Source: Euryarchaeota archaeon UBA462 (lineage in GTDB: Archaea; Thermoplasmatota; Poseidoniia; Poseidoniales; Thalassarchaeaceae). Taken from it: DNA of 64,000 bases. Below are positions 34,897-43,917 of this stretch, piece by piece. How positions within the stretch are numbered: position 1 is the stretch's first letter; each line of letters opens with the position of its first letter. The DNA lies in contig DAYD01000004.1 of assembly GCA_002506755.1 (NCBI GenBank), forward strand, positions 26,702-90,701. Reading direction: 5' to 3'. The position numbers and the translations under genes are program-made. Under the pieces are notes generated by a model. That model was not told the origin of the DNA. It did not search any database and saw only the letters and a list, made by a program, of their open reading frames with translations.

Positions 34897-35850
34897 ATGT
34901 CCGTAGACCCGTATCGCAATCTGGGAGTATCAAAAGATGCCTCCGATGCTGAGATCAAGAGAGCATACAGGAAGCTAGCGAGACAGTACCACCCTGACAG
35001 AAATCCTAAAGATGCAGCAGCGGAAGAGAGGTTCAAATCGATTCAGTCTGCATACGAAAAGATTGGTACGGCCGAGGCTCGTAGCAATTACGATCAACAG
35101 AGCAGGATGGAGGAGATGTTCCAAGATGGCGGGAGACGCTCGCCATTTGGCAGGGGGGACATAGGTGATATTTTCTCACAGTTTATGGGCAGTGGTAGAA
35201 GATCGAGGTCAGGATTCGATTTTAATTTCGACAGACAACAACAAACAGGCCGGAACAGGACTGAAACTCCAAAAGGAGCAAATATTGAGGCAGGACTGGA
35301 CATATCTCTCGATCAAGCCATTAGTGGCACGGAGGTCAAATTTAGCCACCGAAGAATGAAAAAGTGCTCAAAGTGCAACGGAAGAAGCTTCGGGTCACCA
35401 AGCAGGTGTTCTTTATGCAATGGAGCAGGGGTTCAGACCAAAGGAAGCACACTCACGGTCAGGGTGCCCGAAGGTGCGGAGCACGGTCATCTACTAAGGC
35501 TGAAAGGAATGGGGCATGAACATCCTGAAGGAGACTCGGGCGACCTTCTGATAACTGTACGACTGGACGCTGAGGCAGGCCGTCGTTGGGAAGACGGAAG
35601 ACTAGTTCAGGAAGTAGCAATCCCATACTCGACCCTCGCTATTGGGGGTAAAGTCAGAATCATGACTCCCACAGGAAAGCGGGTCGAAATCGAGATTCCT
35701 GAGGGCACGAAGATAGGTGATCGGAGAAGACTAAAGGGTCATGGCCATGATGGCGGTCCTCTGGATGTGGAATTTACACTTTCTGAGCCCCAAAACCTCA
35801 CTAAATCACAGAGAGATGCCCTTGAATCCCTTAGGGATTTAGGTATGTAA
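34897..35850 (+). CDS. DnaJ-type co-chaperone with half zinc finger
   Basis: The 317-residue protein begins with a J domain (residues 4-65, with HPD in YHPDRNPKD), then a Gly/Arg/Phe-rich linker, then a DnaJ C-terminal substrate-binding domain (LDISLDQAISGTEVKF and VRVPEGAEHGHLLRLKGMG). Only two of the four C-x2-C-x-G-type zinc motifs are present (CSKCNGRSFG and CSLCNGAGV), giving one zinc site instead of two. It would stimulate an Hsp70. No dnaK or grpE is in the window. The TATA-like TATAGAA at 34847 lies in the 66-bp divergent spacer. Confidence 0.88.
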   Translation: MSVDPYRNLGVSKDASDAEIKRAYRKLARQYHPDRNPKDAAAEERFKSIQSAYEKIGTAEARSNYDQQSRMEEMFQDGGRRSPFGRGDIGDIFSQFMGSGRRSRSGFDFNFDRQQQTGRNRTETPKGANIEAGLDISLDQAISGTEVKFSHRRMKKCSKCNGRSFGSPSRCSLCNGAGVQTKGSTLTVRVPEGAEHGHLLRLKGMGHEHPEGDSGDLLITVRLDAEAGRRWEDGRLVQEVAIPYSTLAIGGKVRIMTPTGKRVEIEIPEGTKIGDRRRLKGHGHDGGPLDVEFTLSEPQNLTKSQRDALESLRDLGM

Positions 35851-35865
35851 GCGATACAATTAGTG

Positions 35866-35873
35866 AAATATTC
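35866..35873 (+). promoter_or_regulatory. TATA-like box for the MMPL/RND gene
   Basis: AAATATTC at 35866-35873 is centred about 25 nt before GTG 35894. Transcription would start at or next to that codon, which supports GTG 35894 as a leaderless start rather than TTG 35885. Confidence 0.4.
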
Positions 35874-35893
35874 TTCTATAGGCGTTGGGCATT

Positions 35894-38800
35894 GTGAGAG
35901 ACTTCGATAGACTTGCAAGCTACCTAATTCCTAGGCGGAAAAGCGTGCATTTCCTAGTACTTGCAGTCTCAATCCTAATGGTTCCAGGAATAATTGCGTC
36001 ATTCGAGCCAATTGATATCGAGTCCTACGACATGGAATCACCGGAGTTAGATGCAAATAAGGTCTTAAGAGAAGAATTCACTGCTGCTGGCAACATCTGG
36101 GGCTTTGGCATATTTGTCAGAGATCCTGCTTACTTCGGGGACTCTGAATCTGATGTGACGATGATAGCCGAATATCCCGGAGAAGGTCAAGGGATATTCG
36201 AACCACATGGAGGAATACTTAATCTCACCGTGCTAAAGGAGATTGACAAGGATGCAAAAGAACTTAGAGAGAACGAGATCTCTGAATTCTATTTGCCTTT
36301 GGCCTCTGAAATTTCAGGAGATCCAGTTCTAGGAATATTAGATCTCGCCACTGAATTCAGGACCTTTATGTCAGGACAATCCTCTTTGACATCTCCTAGG
36401 ATAAATCCATACAAACTAGCAGCGACCCTCGACATAAACAAGTCCACGGATCCAGCACCGACAAATTGGGAAGACTGTGGAGATATTGAGTGCCTTGCTT
36501 TCGACGATCATAACGTAACCCAAGCTCACATTGACTTAGCAGCTCACAGGATGGCCAATAATAGCAATGGGGCTTTCCTTAGATTTCTATCAAACGATAG
36601 GGCCTTCGTGCCGGATGAGAGTAGCTCAGTTATCGGGCCTCTAAATCATAAAATTTCAGAGAATGGAAGCTTGATTTCGGAGGACTGGATTAGTGGTAGG
36701 TGGTCTGCGTCGGCAGCTTGGTTGATTCTTAATTTCGATAGGGAAGAGATGCAAAAGAGCGGTTGGACATTCACGTGGAAGAATGCTAGCCAAGAGTTCG
36801 GATACGAGCTTGATGGCTTTGAGCTGAAAACAAAACCTATCCGACAATCCGTGGAGGACTGCAAGACAAGAGAGACAAAAGGAGAGCCTCTTTGTTCTGT
36901 TGAGTGGCTATACCTATCACTAGAGGAGGATCTTAGGGAGTCCGATGAAAACATAGTCTCTCTGATGTTCGCTGAATCGATCAATGTTGAGATTAACAGG
37001 GAACTTCTCTCAAGCGCTTATCTAATTCTACTGATGGGATTGGCAATTCTGGTGTTGCTCTGGGCAAGTCTGAGAAGAGCATCGGATGTTGCGATAGTAG
37101 CCACGAGCTTAGGACTTTCATTGGTGTGGATGTATGGTCTTATCGGGTGGGCCATAATTATAGGTAAGTCGTTGGACAATGAAGTAATCTTTAGGTCTCA
37201 GTTTTCAAACCTTTTACCAATACTAATTTTAGCCTTGGAAATAGATGACAGTTTACACAGTCTGCACAGATACAAGGAAGAAAGGCGTTCTGGAAAAACC
37301 TCTGAGGAGGCAGTTCACAAGTCAATTAGCAAGGTTGGCCTTGCTATTCTCCTAACCTCTGTGACCACAATAGTTGCTTTCATGGCCAATATGACATCCA
37401 GCATTGCAGCACTTCGGTCCTTTGGAATTGAAGCAGGTTTGGGAGTCTTTTGTGCATTCTTTCTAACCGGGCTATGGGTTCCACTTTGTAGGCTGGACAT
37501 AGACAACTGGTTGGACTCAAGAGGTATGTTGCAGGAAGAACCCAAAGATGTAATTCACATGATTCCAAGCACGTGGCTATCTAATACTGCTAAATTTTCG
37601 GCAAGATTCTCACCAATTGTCGTAGCTCTTTCACTTTTGATAACAATTTTTGCGACTCCAATAATGCTGAATCTAGAGGGCGACTTTCAGGTTGAGGATT
37701 TCATCGAAGAGGATTCTGATTTGGCTATTGGGGTTGGCCTGATAAATGAGAGATTCAGTGACGAGGGCGAGCCTGCTTACATAATGATAGAAGGAAACAT
37801 CTCCAATCCTCTGGTCTTGGATGCCATCGAGGAGCTTAGGGGAAATATGAATTCACATGGACCAGACGACCCAGACCAGATTTCTAGGCTACCCAGTGGG
37901 CAAGTAGAGTTGCTAGGAATTGACCTGATGCTATGGTATGTTAGGGCTGCAATGGCATGGGACCAAACACCATTCGAGGAAGCTGGATGGGATTTTGAGT
38001 CGGAGGACGGAGGAATTGGTTGTGAAACTCTCCAAATCCCAAATAGGGGGATGGAATACATCTTTGTGCCTTCAGTGCGTGATAGTACCTGTCTTGATTT
38101 TCTCTACGGATACATGGTTACCAGAGGGGTTCCAGCAAGCGGTGGCTACCCATCGTTATCAACAAGTATAGTTGGGGAATTCATCCAGGTAGAAGGTGAA
38201 CTTGATTTCGACAGGCCTTGGTTGACAAAATCGGGAGAAACCCCAATATTCCCGAGGACTGCTCTGAGATTTGGACTCTCTAGTCCAGAACAGTTCGCAC
38301 TTGTTGAACCTGCATTGGAACAACTGGAAATAGACATGGCACCACTTCAGAACTTGTCGATCGGTCACATGCATGAGAGGGGAGAGATAGAAGATGCATT
38401 CTACGACCAAGAACACCCGATAAACTGGGCAATTCCCTCTGGTGAGCCAATAATTAGATTCGTCGCTGCCAACTCGATGCAGGATGATCTTCAAGATACC
38501 CTACTATTGGGAGTCATTTTCTGCATACTTGCTCTATGGTGGGGATTCAGAGAAGAGACACCTGTAGTTCAAAGACTCAAGAAAGAGAGAGGAAGACCAA
38601 TCAAATTCTTTTCAAGGGTTTCAATAAACGTGGTACTACTTTCCTCCTTTTCCTACTTCCTCGTTGGAAGTGGTATCGTGCTTCCAATCGCAGTTTTAGC
38701 AGTCGTATTATCTGTCCTCTGGGGTACAAAACCATTTACTCTGGCATCGATAACCACGGCGCCGATATTCCTCATGATTGTTTGGCTCTATGCAATCGTC

Positions 38801-39178
38801 GGAATTGCTGGGTACGGTCTGAACATGGTGACAGTCTCAATTGCGGCTATCTCTCTGGGAGTCGGAATTGACTATGTTATCCATCTCATTCAGCGCTTCA
38901 GAGAGGAAAAAGAGGGAGGGGAAAACACCCTTTCCTCAATCGCGGCAGTCGGTGGGGCGTCGGGTATAGCACTATTCGGATCAGCAGTTTCAGACATCAC
39001 TGGCTTCATGATGATAAACCAGTCAGAAATGGGATTTTTCTCGACCTTTGGACTCTTCTGCGCGGTGATGATTGGACTCTCCCTAATTGCGAGCCTAATC
39101 TTAGCACCCGCAGCATTGGCACTCTCGCACCCTGACAGAAGTTTATTCAGGTGGAGTAGATTAATCTCAGATGCCTAG
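35894..39178 (+). CDS. MMPL/RND superfamily membrane protein
   Basis: The product is about 1094 residues in two repeats, each with one helix, a large extracytoplasmic domain of about 250-330 residues and a five-helix sterol-sensing-like bundle (LILALEIDDSLHSLHRY and SLGVGIDYVIHLIQRF, the G-x-x-x-D-Y/D motif on helix 4 of each half). This is the architecture of MmpL, hopanoid transporter HpnN and Patched-type proteins, driven by proton flow. Likely cargo is lipid or hydrophobic compounds. GTG 35894 is preferred over TTG 35885 from the TATA spacing. Its stop overlaps the convergent SDR gene by 4 bp. Confidence 0.87.
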   Translation: MRDFDRLASYLIPRRKSVHFLVLAVSILMVPGIIASFEPIDIESYDMESPELDANKVLREEFTAAGNIWGFGIFVRDPAYFGDSESDVTMIAEYPGEGQGIFEPHGGILNLTVLKEIDKDAKELRENEISEFYLPLASEISGDPVLGILDLATEFRTFMSGQSSLTSPRINPYKLAATLDINKSTDPAPTNWEDCGDIECLAFDDHNVTQAHIDLAAHRMANNSNGAFLRFLSNDRAFVPDESSSVIGPLNHKISENGSLISEDWISGRWSASAAWLILNFDREEMQKSGWTFTWKNASQEFGYELDGFELKTKPIRQSVEDCKTRETKGEPLCSVEWLYLSLEEDLRESDENIVSLMFAESINVEINRELLSSAYLILLMGLAILVLLWASLRRASDVAIVATSLGLSLVWMYGLIGWAIIIGKSLDNEVIFRSQFSNLLPILILALEIDDSLHSLHRYKEERRSGKTSEEAVHKSISKVGLAILLTSVTTIVAFMANMTSSIAALRSFGIEAGLGVFCAFFLTGLWVPLCRLDIDNWLDSRGMLQEEPKDVIHMIPSTWLSNTAKFSARFSPIVVALSLLITIFATPIMLNLEGDFQVEDFIEEDSDLAIGVGLINERFSDEGEPAYIMIEGNISNPLVLDAIEELRGNMNSHGPDDPDQISRLPSGQVELLGIDLMLWYVRAAMAWDQTPFEEAGWDFESEDGGIGCETLQIPNRGMEYIFVPSVRDSTCLDFLYGYMVTRGVPASGGYPSLSTSIVGEFIQVEGELDFDRPWLTKSGETPIFPRTALRFGLSSPEQFALVEPALEQLEIDMAPLQNLSIGHMHERGEIEDAFYDQEHPINWAIPSGEPIIRFVAANSMQDDLQDTLLLGVIFCILALWWGFREETPVVQRLKKERGRPIKFFSRVSINVVLLSSFSYFLVGSGIVLPIAVLAVVLSVLWGTKPFTLASITTAPIFLMIVWLYAIVGIAGYGLNMVTVSIAAISLGVGIDYVIHLIQRFREEKEGGENTLSSIAAVGGASGIALFGSAVSDITGFMMINQSEMGFFSTFGLFCAVMIGLSLIASLILAPAALALSHPDRSLFRWSRLISDA

Positions 39179-40575
39179 TGTTTCCAAAGACCCAGGCTAT
39201 CTCTTAAGGCGGCTTCCAATCCTTCGTGTAGAAATTCAAAGCCCTCATCGATTAGTCTGTTTGGCATAACCTTCTGACTCTCGAGGGTCAGGCTTACACC
39301 CATTTGCCCAAAAAGAAGTTTGATTGCGAAACCGGGAATAGGTGCCACAGCGGGCCTCCTAAGAACTCGCCCCAGTACCTTCGCAAATGTCTTCTGCCTG
39401 ACTGGTTTAGGAGCAGTCAGATTGTAGGCTCCCGATGACCCCTTGTTCATCAGGAGATGATGGATAGCATAAATCTCGTCGTCGAGTGAAATCCATGACA
39501 TCCATTGCTTCCCTCCTCCCATCGGACCTCCAGCACCAAGTTGAAACGGTAGCAACATCTTTCCCAGAGCCCCACTGGTGGCCGTTAGGACAATTCCGGT
39601 CCTCAAAAAAACAGTCCGAACACCCGCTTCCTTAACCTTCATTGCAGCGGATTCCCAGTCAGCGCAAACCTCAGGGAGAAAACCCCGGCCTGACTCACTT
39701 TCCTCATCTAACTCTTCTTCCCCTCTATTCCCGTACCAACCTATAGCACTCGCGAGTATCAAAACCTCGGGCTTGTTTTCCATTTTCAAAATAGCATCTG
39801 AGATTAGAGAGGTGCTGTCGACTCTGGAATCGCGAATAGTCTTCTTCCTCTTTGAGCTCCACCTCTTATCCCCAATACCTTCGCCACCCAAGTGAATTAT
39901 GGTATCGAAACCCTCTAGAATCTCGGATGAGAGCTCACCAGAAGATGGATCCCATTGTAGCTCGTTAGCGCCTTCTTTCGGCTTCCTCCTGACTAACCTC
40001 CAAACTTCATGACCTCCTGTGTCAAGGAACGCAACTAGTTGGGTTCCGATTGTACCGGAGGAACCAGCGACCAGAATTTTCCTTCTAGGTTGATCTGAAT
40101 ACTTTGAGTGCTGCGCCATGTCCCTTTGAAGACGCAGCTCTCTCGCAGTGAACATCTGGGAAATCCTACCTCTCACGAGCAGGCCACCCAATATCCTATC
40201 AGCAAAATTGCCCAAAGCACCGAAAGGAACCTGATAGGAGACCTCGTCAATTACCTTTGTGACTCCATTCTCCTCCACGAGGTGATGGTCATGGTCCCAT
40301 GACCAGAAAGGCCCTTTGACCATTGTATCTGAGAAGAAATGTGGTGGTTTGTACCCTGTGTGCTCCGCAACCCAAGTCATTTTCAACGGTCCCATGGGAA
40401 ACTTGAACACCCTTTGAGAGCCAACTTCCAGAGACTCGTCGGCACGGACCTCTTCTGCGACCTCCCATGGGGGCATCAGCCTTCTGAAGGATCCTTCGTG
40501 CTCAAACCATGCAAATGTTGACTCAGCATCAGCATCAACTATTGTTTCATGCCTGTATTTATACAAGGTCACCAC
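39175..40575 (-). CDS. SRPBCC domain fused to TIGR01777-type SDR epimerase
   Basis: The 466-residue protein has two domains. Residues about 5-155 form an SRPBCC/polyketide-cyclase-like cavity (ADAESTFAWFEHEGSFRRLMPPWE, DEVSYQVPFG). Residues about 165-466 are an extended SDR with the nucleotide loop VAGSSGTIGTQL and the TIGR01777 signature SAIGWYGNRGEEELDE. The same fusion is common in bacteria (YfcH relatives with an added N-terminal domain). Ligand and reaction are unknown. Start options GTG 40575, GTG 40572 and TTG 40566 follow a CGATATAA box at 40587-40594. Confidence 0.85.
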   Translation of the reverse strand: MVTLYKYRHETIVDADAESTFAWFEHEGSFRRLMPPWEVAEEVRADESLEVGSQRVFKFPMGPLKMTWVAEHTGYKPPHFFSDTMVKGPFWSWDHDHHLVEENGVTKVIDEVSYQVPFGALGNFADRILGGLLVRGRISQMFTARELRLQRDMAQHSKYSDQPRRKILVAGSSGTIGTQLVAFLDTGGHEVWRLVRRKPKEGANELQWDPSSGELSSEILEGFDTIIHLGGEGIGDKRWSSKRKKTIRDSRVDSTSLISDAILKMENKPEVLILASAIGWYGNRGEEELDEESESGRGFLPEVCADWESAAMKVKEAGVRTVFLRTGIVLTATSGALGKMLLPFQLGAGGPMGGGKQWMSWISLDDEIYAIHHLLMNKGSSGAYNLTAPKPVRQKTFAKVLGRVLRRPAVAPIPGFAIKLLFGQMGVSLTLESQKVMPNRLIDEGFEFLHEGLEAALRDSLGLWKH

Positions 40576-40620
40576 CCAAAACTACGTTATATCGATCCTA
40601 TTTCATTTGTTGTAATTGTC

Positions 40621-41250
40621 CTAACCCATTTCAGACTTCCATTTTTTCAGGGAGGCATCTTCAAAATCTGAATTAGTAAGTCTGTAAGCCCAGTGTTGCA
40701 ATGACTGTCTGATTACCGGGCTGACTGACTCATCGTCATAGTTGGAGCCCCTTGAAATAATCAGGTTAATGAGCTGATTCCTAAATCTTCCCTTCTCCCC
40801 AGCAAAGGCCTTCCACCTTCTGATCTGCCTGTCATCGTCTTCACTTCTTCTTCCTGAGAAAAACCTGCAGTACCATTGTACCCAACCATAGGGGTCTTGA
40901 TGCCTTATCCAGTCCTTACTCTCCCACATATCCAGTGAAGTACCACACTTAACCCCATATCTATTCAGGCTTTTGTTATATTTCTCGCTCTTAAGTAGAT
41001 CATCGTCAATTCCATCCCACCAATCAAACTCAAGATGCTGATCAGAATATCTTAGTGAATTGACACCAGAAAAAATCGGCCGCCAGTAAGTACCTCCAAA
41101 GCTTCCTTCGAGAAAAATCTCCCGGGGCGTCATATTAGGGAGGAAATCAGGATGATCGGAGAAAGATATCACATCCCCGATGTCTCTACTCACAATTCCA
41201 ACGTTGTGTAGTCGGATATTATTTCTTGTCCATACAACTGAAACTATCAT
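40621..41250 (-). CDS. Conserved protein of unknown function, WYCRFF family
   Basis: The 209-residue soluble protein is rich in Trp, Tyr and Arg. Motifs that look conserved are FGGTYWRPIFSGVN, EFDWWDG and DPYGWVQWYCRFFSGRR followed by SEDDDRQIRRW and GRFRNQLIN. I recall very similar strings in uncharacterised proteins of fungi, algae and bacteria, so this is a widespread family without known function. No catalytic triad or metal site is obvious, although Asp/Trp-rich loops could bind a ligand. It is divergent from the DUF971 gene, 32 bp away. Confidence 0.65.
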   Translation of the reverse strand: MIVSVVWTRNNIRLHNVGIVSRDIGDVISFSDHPDFLPNMTPREIFLEGSFGGTYWRPIFSGVNSLRYSDQHLEFDWWDGIDDDLLKSEKYNKSLNRYGVKCGTSLDMWESKDWIRHQDPYGWVQWYCRFFSGRRSEDDDRQIRRWKAFAGEKGRFRNQLINLIISRGSNYDDESVSPVIRQSLQHWAYRLTNSDFEDASLKKWKSEMG

Positions 41251-41282
41251 AGAGACCTTCCGCTACAGACAATTTGTAGAAC

Positions 41283-41603
41283 ATGTCAAGGGACCTACTT
41301 ACCGATCTGGAGAGAAGCGACGAGTACTGTGTACTGAGGTTCGCTGACGGTTCATCCTTCAGGCTAAGTTATTTTTCTATCCGATCAAACTGTCAATGTG
41401 CCAAATGCAAGCCAAGGCAAGAAAATGATCAGAGGAGAATTGAACTAGAACAGGAAATCTCCAGACTGAGAGTTGAGAAACCTAGAGTCACGCCCGTTGG
41501 CAGGTATGGTGTGCAGCTCGAGTGGCCCTCAGGTTGCTCAAGTGGAATACACTCCTTTTCACACCTCAGAGAGATATGTGAGGCCCACGGAGAAAAAATC
41601 TGA
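41283..41603 (+). CDS. DUF971 domain protein
   Basis: The 106-residue protein shows the DUF971 (gamma-butyrobetaine hydroxylase N-terminal-like) pattern: VLRFADGSSFRLSY, a cysteine pair CQCAKCK replacing the usual zinc-type motif, VGRYGVQLEWPSGCSSGIHSF and the closing helix LREICE. Such domains occur alone in bacteria and next to Fe-S assembly genes. The cysteines could bind zinc or iron. It precedes the Pus10 gene by 89 bp on the same strand. Confidence 0.75.
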   Translation: MSRDLLTDLERSDEYCVLRFADGSSFRLSYFSIRSNCQCAKCKPRQENDQRRIELEQEISRLRVEKPRVTPVGRYGVQLEWPSGCSSGIHSFSHLREICEAHGEKI

Positions 41604-41692
41604 GGAGAACTCTACGAAGGCCTCAAATCCTCTGTTGTTTGCGAGCGACTGTCGGAGCAACGGGTTCCCCCCGATGCCTCGGTGGTGAAAAG

Positions 41693-43117
41693 ATGGAGAA
41701 TGACGGGACGAAGAATGAGATTGATATTGAAGAAGAGGACGAATGGCAATTATTCGCCTCAGCTGGCTATGCCTCTTCTGAGTTAGAATCAGAAGAGCAG
41801 GAAATTCCACAAGACATCCCTGAGGAAATCTGGTTTGACGGCGATGATTTCGATTTTGAGGGAAGTACAGTAAACTGGGACTCACCACCTTGTCCCGCGC
41901 CCCTGGGAATAGCGCACGTCATAAAGATAGGACTTTGTGACCATTGCATTAACCGGGTGTCGGGAATTAGGATTGGGACTCATGGTCCGGACAATGGTGC
42001 TTTGATCAGAGCCAATGCATATGAGAAAGATAACGAACTAGAGTCCAGCATAATGCAAGATTATTGTCCACTCTGCGAAAACCTCTTTGATGACGTCGAC
42101 AATATCGTTGATAGAGTGTTCGAAACACTATCCGAGACCAAATTCTCCACCATGCAATTCGGAATACACCTCCCCAAAGAATTGGTACAGGAGGAGGATC
42201 GAGTTAGGAGCAAGTATGGTTCTCAAGGTTCATACCCTCTGAAAGGAGCCCTAGTAGAAGCAATTCATCACAGGATTTCAAAGATAAATAAGGAAGTCGA
42301 ATTCGTAAAGGAAAGGCCGGATGTCATGGTCCTAGTAGACGGACTCACTCTTAGGGTGGATGTAGATGTCAGACCAATATTCCTGTATGGGAGGTATAGG
42401 AAACTCTCTCGAGAAATTCCTCAGACTAGATGGCCTTGCCGAGCCTGCCGGGGACGCGCTGGGGGATGTGAGTCCTGCAAGGGCACGGGCCTACAGTATC
42501 CTGACTCCGTTCAGGACCTCATCGGCGAGCCAATACGAAAAGAACTCGGTGCGGAAGACACATCCTTTCACGGAATGGGTAGGGAGGATATCGATGTAAG
42601 GTGCCTAGGATCCGGGCGTCCCTTCGTACTGGAAGTAAAGCGCCCTCTTGTGCGAGAATATCAATTGGACCATTTAGTCAGACTCGTCAATGAGAATGGC
42701 TCCGGTAAAGTAGAGCTAGATGACTTGATTTGGACCTCGAAAAAAAAGGTAAACGAGGTCAAACAGTCAAGGTCTGAGAAGACCTACACTATCCGTTTCT
42801 CTGTGGATGATTTGGGCGATGAGGAAGAGGCGAAACAGGCAATTCTCTCTCTATCCGGCAAGGTCATTAGCCAAGAAACTCCCAAGAGGGTATCTCACAG
42901 AAGAGCTGCGAAAACAAGGAAAAGGAGGGTATCTTCGGTAGATAAGGTCTCAGTAGAAGGAAATGAAATAGAAATGACACTGAGGTGCGAGGCAGGTACT
43001 TACATCAAAGAATTGGTACACTCAGATGAAGGAAGAACTAGTCCTTCTGTCAAGAGTGTAATGGGCTCCGAGTGCCATGTCATTTGGTTAGACGTTGAGG
43101 AGATTCACACAGACTGA
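41693..43117 (+). CDS. pus10: tRNA pseudouridine synthase Pus10
   Basis: The product is 474 residues from ATG 41693. After an acidic tail of about 50 residues come zinc-binding cysteines (LCDHCINR, DYCPLCENLF), a THUMP-like domain and the catalytic domain with CRACRGRAGGCESCKGTG and GMGREDIDVRCLGSGRPFV, where the Asp of EDIDVR is the expected nucleophile. Archaeal Pus10 makes pseudouridine 54 and 55 in the tRNA T-loop. The frame starts earlier, at 41639, but GGTGA at 41684-41688 is four bases before ATG 41693. The cluster continues with L21e, RpoF, DUF655 and Dim1. Confidence 0.92.
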   Translation: MENDGTKNEIDIEEEDEWQLFASAGYASSELESEEQEIPQDIPEEIWFDGDDFDFEGSTVNWDSPPCPAPLGIAHVIKIGLCDHCINRVSGIRIGTHGPDNGALIRANAYEKDNELESSIMQDYCPLCENLFDDVDNIVDRVFETLSETKFSTMQFGIHLPKELVQEEDRVRSKYGSQGSYPLKGALVEAIHHRISKINKEVEFVKERPDVMVLVDGLTLRVDVDVRPIFLYGRYRKLSREIPQTRWPCRACRGRAGGCESCKGTGLQYPDSVQDLIGEPIRKELGAEDTSFHGMGREDIDVRCLGSGRPFVLEVKRPLVREYQLDHLVRLVNENGSGKVELDDLIWTSKKKVNEVKQSRSEKTYTIRFSVDDLGDEEEAKQAILSLSGKVISQETPKRVSHRRAAKTRKRRVSSVDKVSVEGNEIEMTLRCEAGTYIKELVHSDEGRTSPSVKSVMGSECHVIWLDVEEIHTD

Positions 43118-43192
43118 CCCCGAAATCGACATCCGAGTCCTTAAGAATGGCGCACAGGTCGCCCGAAATCGCAATAGTGGAGGCGTGGTACT

Positions 43193-43486
43193 ATGGTCAC
43201 TAGGACAAAGGGAACCAGACAGGGCACTCGAAGTATACTAAAGAAGGGCAAAAGAGAACGAAGAAGACTCTTCATTAGCAGATCAATGCACCCTTATCAG
43301 GAAGGCGATAAGGTGGCGATAGTCTTGGATGGAGCCCAGCAGAGAGGTATGCCCCATCGTCGATTCCAAGGAAAGACTGGGGTTATCTCGGGCACACAAG
43401 GCAGAGCCTTTGTGGTCAAAGTCTCTGATGGAAATATGATGAAGACGGTAGTAGCACGCCCTGAGCATCTGAAACCAATTGAGTAG
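43193..43486 (+). CDS. rpl21e: Ribosomal protein L21e
   Basis: The 97-residue basic protein has the L21e pattern GTRSILKKGKRERRR, MHPYQEGDKVAIVLDGAQQRGMPHRRFQGKTG and ARPEHLKPIE. It is an archaeal/eukaryotic large-subunit protein near the 5S rRNA. It is 75 bp after Pus10, and its stop overlaps the ribosome-binding region of RpoF. Confidence 0.96.
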   Translation: MVTRTKGTRQGTRSILKKGKRERRRLFISRSMHPYQEGDKVAIVLDGAQQRGMPHRRFQGKTGVISGTQGRAFVVKVSDGNMMKTVVARPEHLKPIE

Positions 43487-43496
43487 GTGTAATTTT

Positions 43497-43859
43497 ATGG
43501 GAGAGAAAAATTTTGTTGATTTTGCCACAGTAAGGGACAAGCTTCTCGAGGCTATAGAAAGAAGGGGAGAGATTTCCTACGAGCAGACTATGGCTCTTCA
43601 GCACGCTGAGTGGAAGGCAAGCTCAAGCGGCCACCCTACCGGAGATATCAAAACTGATCCAGCCGTTTACGGAAATCTATTATCTGCACTCATGGAAAAT
43701 GAGAAGCTAATGCAGCACCCCGAGGTGTGCTCGAAAATAGCTGAGCTTTCTCCGCTCAATATCGCCGATCTAAGAGTTATTGTGGCTAGCAAGAGAATTG
43801 CAATGGATACCTCGGAGGTTGAGGAAGTAATTGATGTAATCAAACAGCACGTGCTTTAG
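43497..43859 (+). CDS. rpoF: RNA polymerase subunit F (Rpb4-like)
   Basis: The 120-residue product has the helical RpoF/Rpb4 pattern (FATVRDKLLEAIERRGEISYEQTMALQHAEW; ELSPLNIADLRVIVASKRI with an HRDC-like fold at the end). With RpoE it forms the polymerase stalk. GGTGT lies six bases before ATG 43497; the earlier in-frame codon at 43479 falls inside L21e and is not favoured. The L21e-RpoF-DUF655-Dim1 order is conserved in Euryarchaeota. Confidence 0.93.
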   Translation: MGEKNFVDFATVRDKLLEAIERRGEISYEQTMALQHAEWKASSSGHPTGDIKTDPAVYGNLLSALMENEKLMQHPEVCSKIAELSPLNIADLRVIVASKRIAMDTSEVEEVIDVIKQHVL

Positions 43860-43917
43860 TGATGTTTTCAAAACAACTTATTCAAGAGGGAGAACTCTTC
43901 TCAGGAGCACGAGGGCT

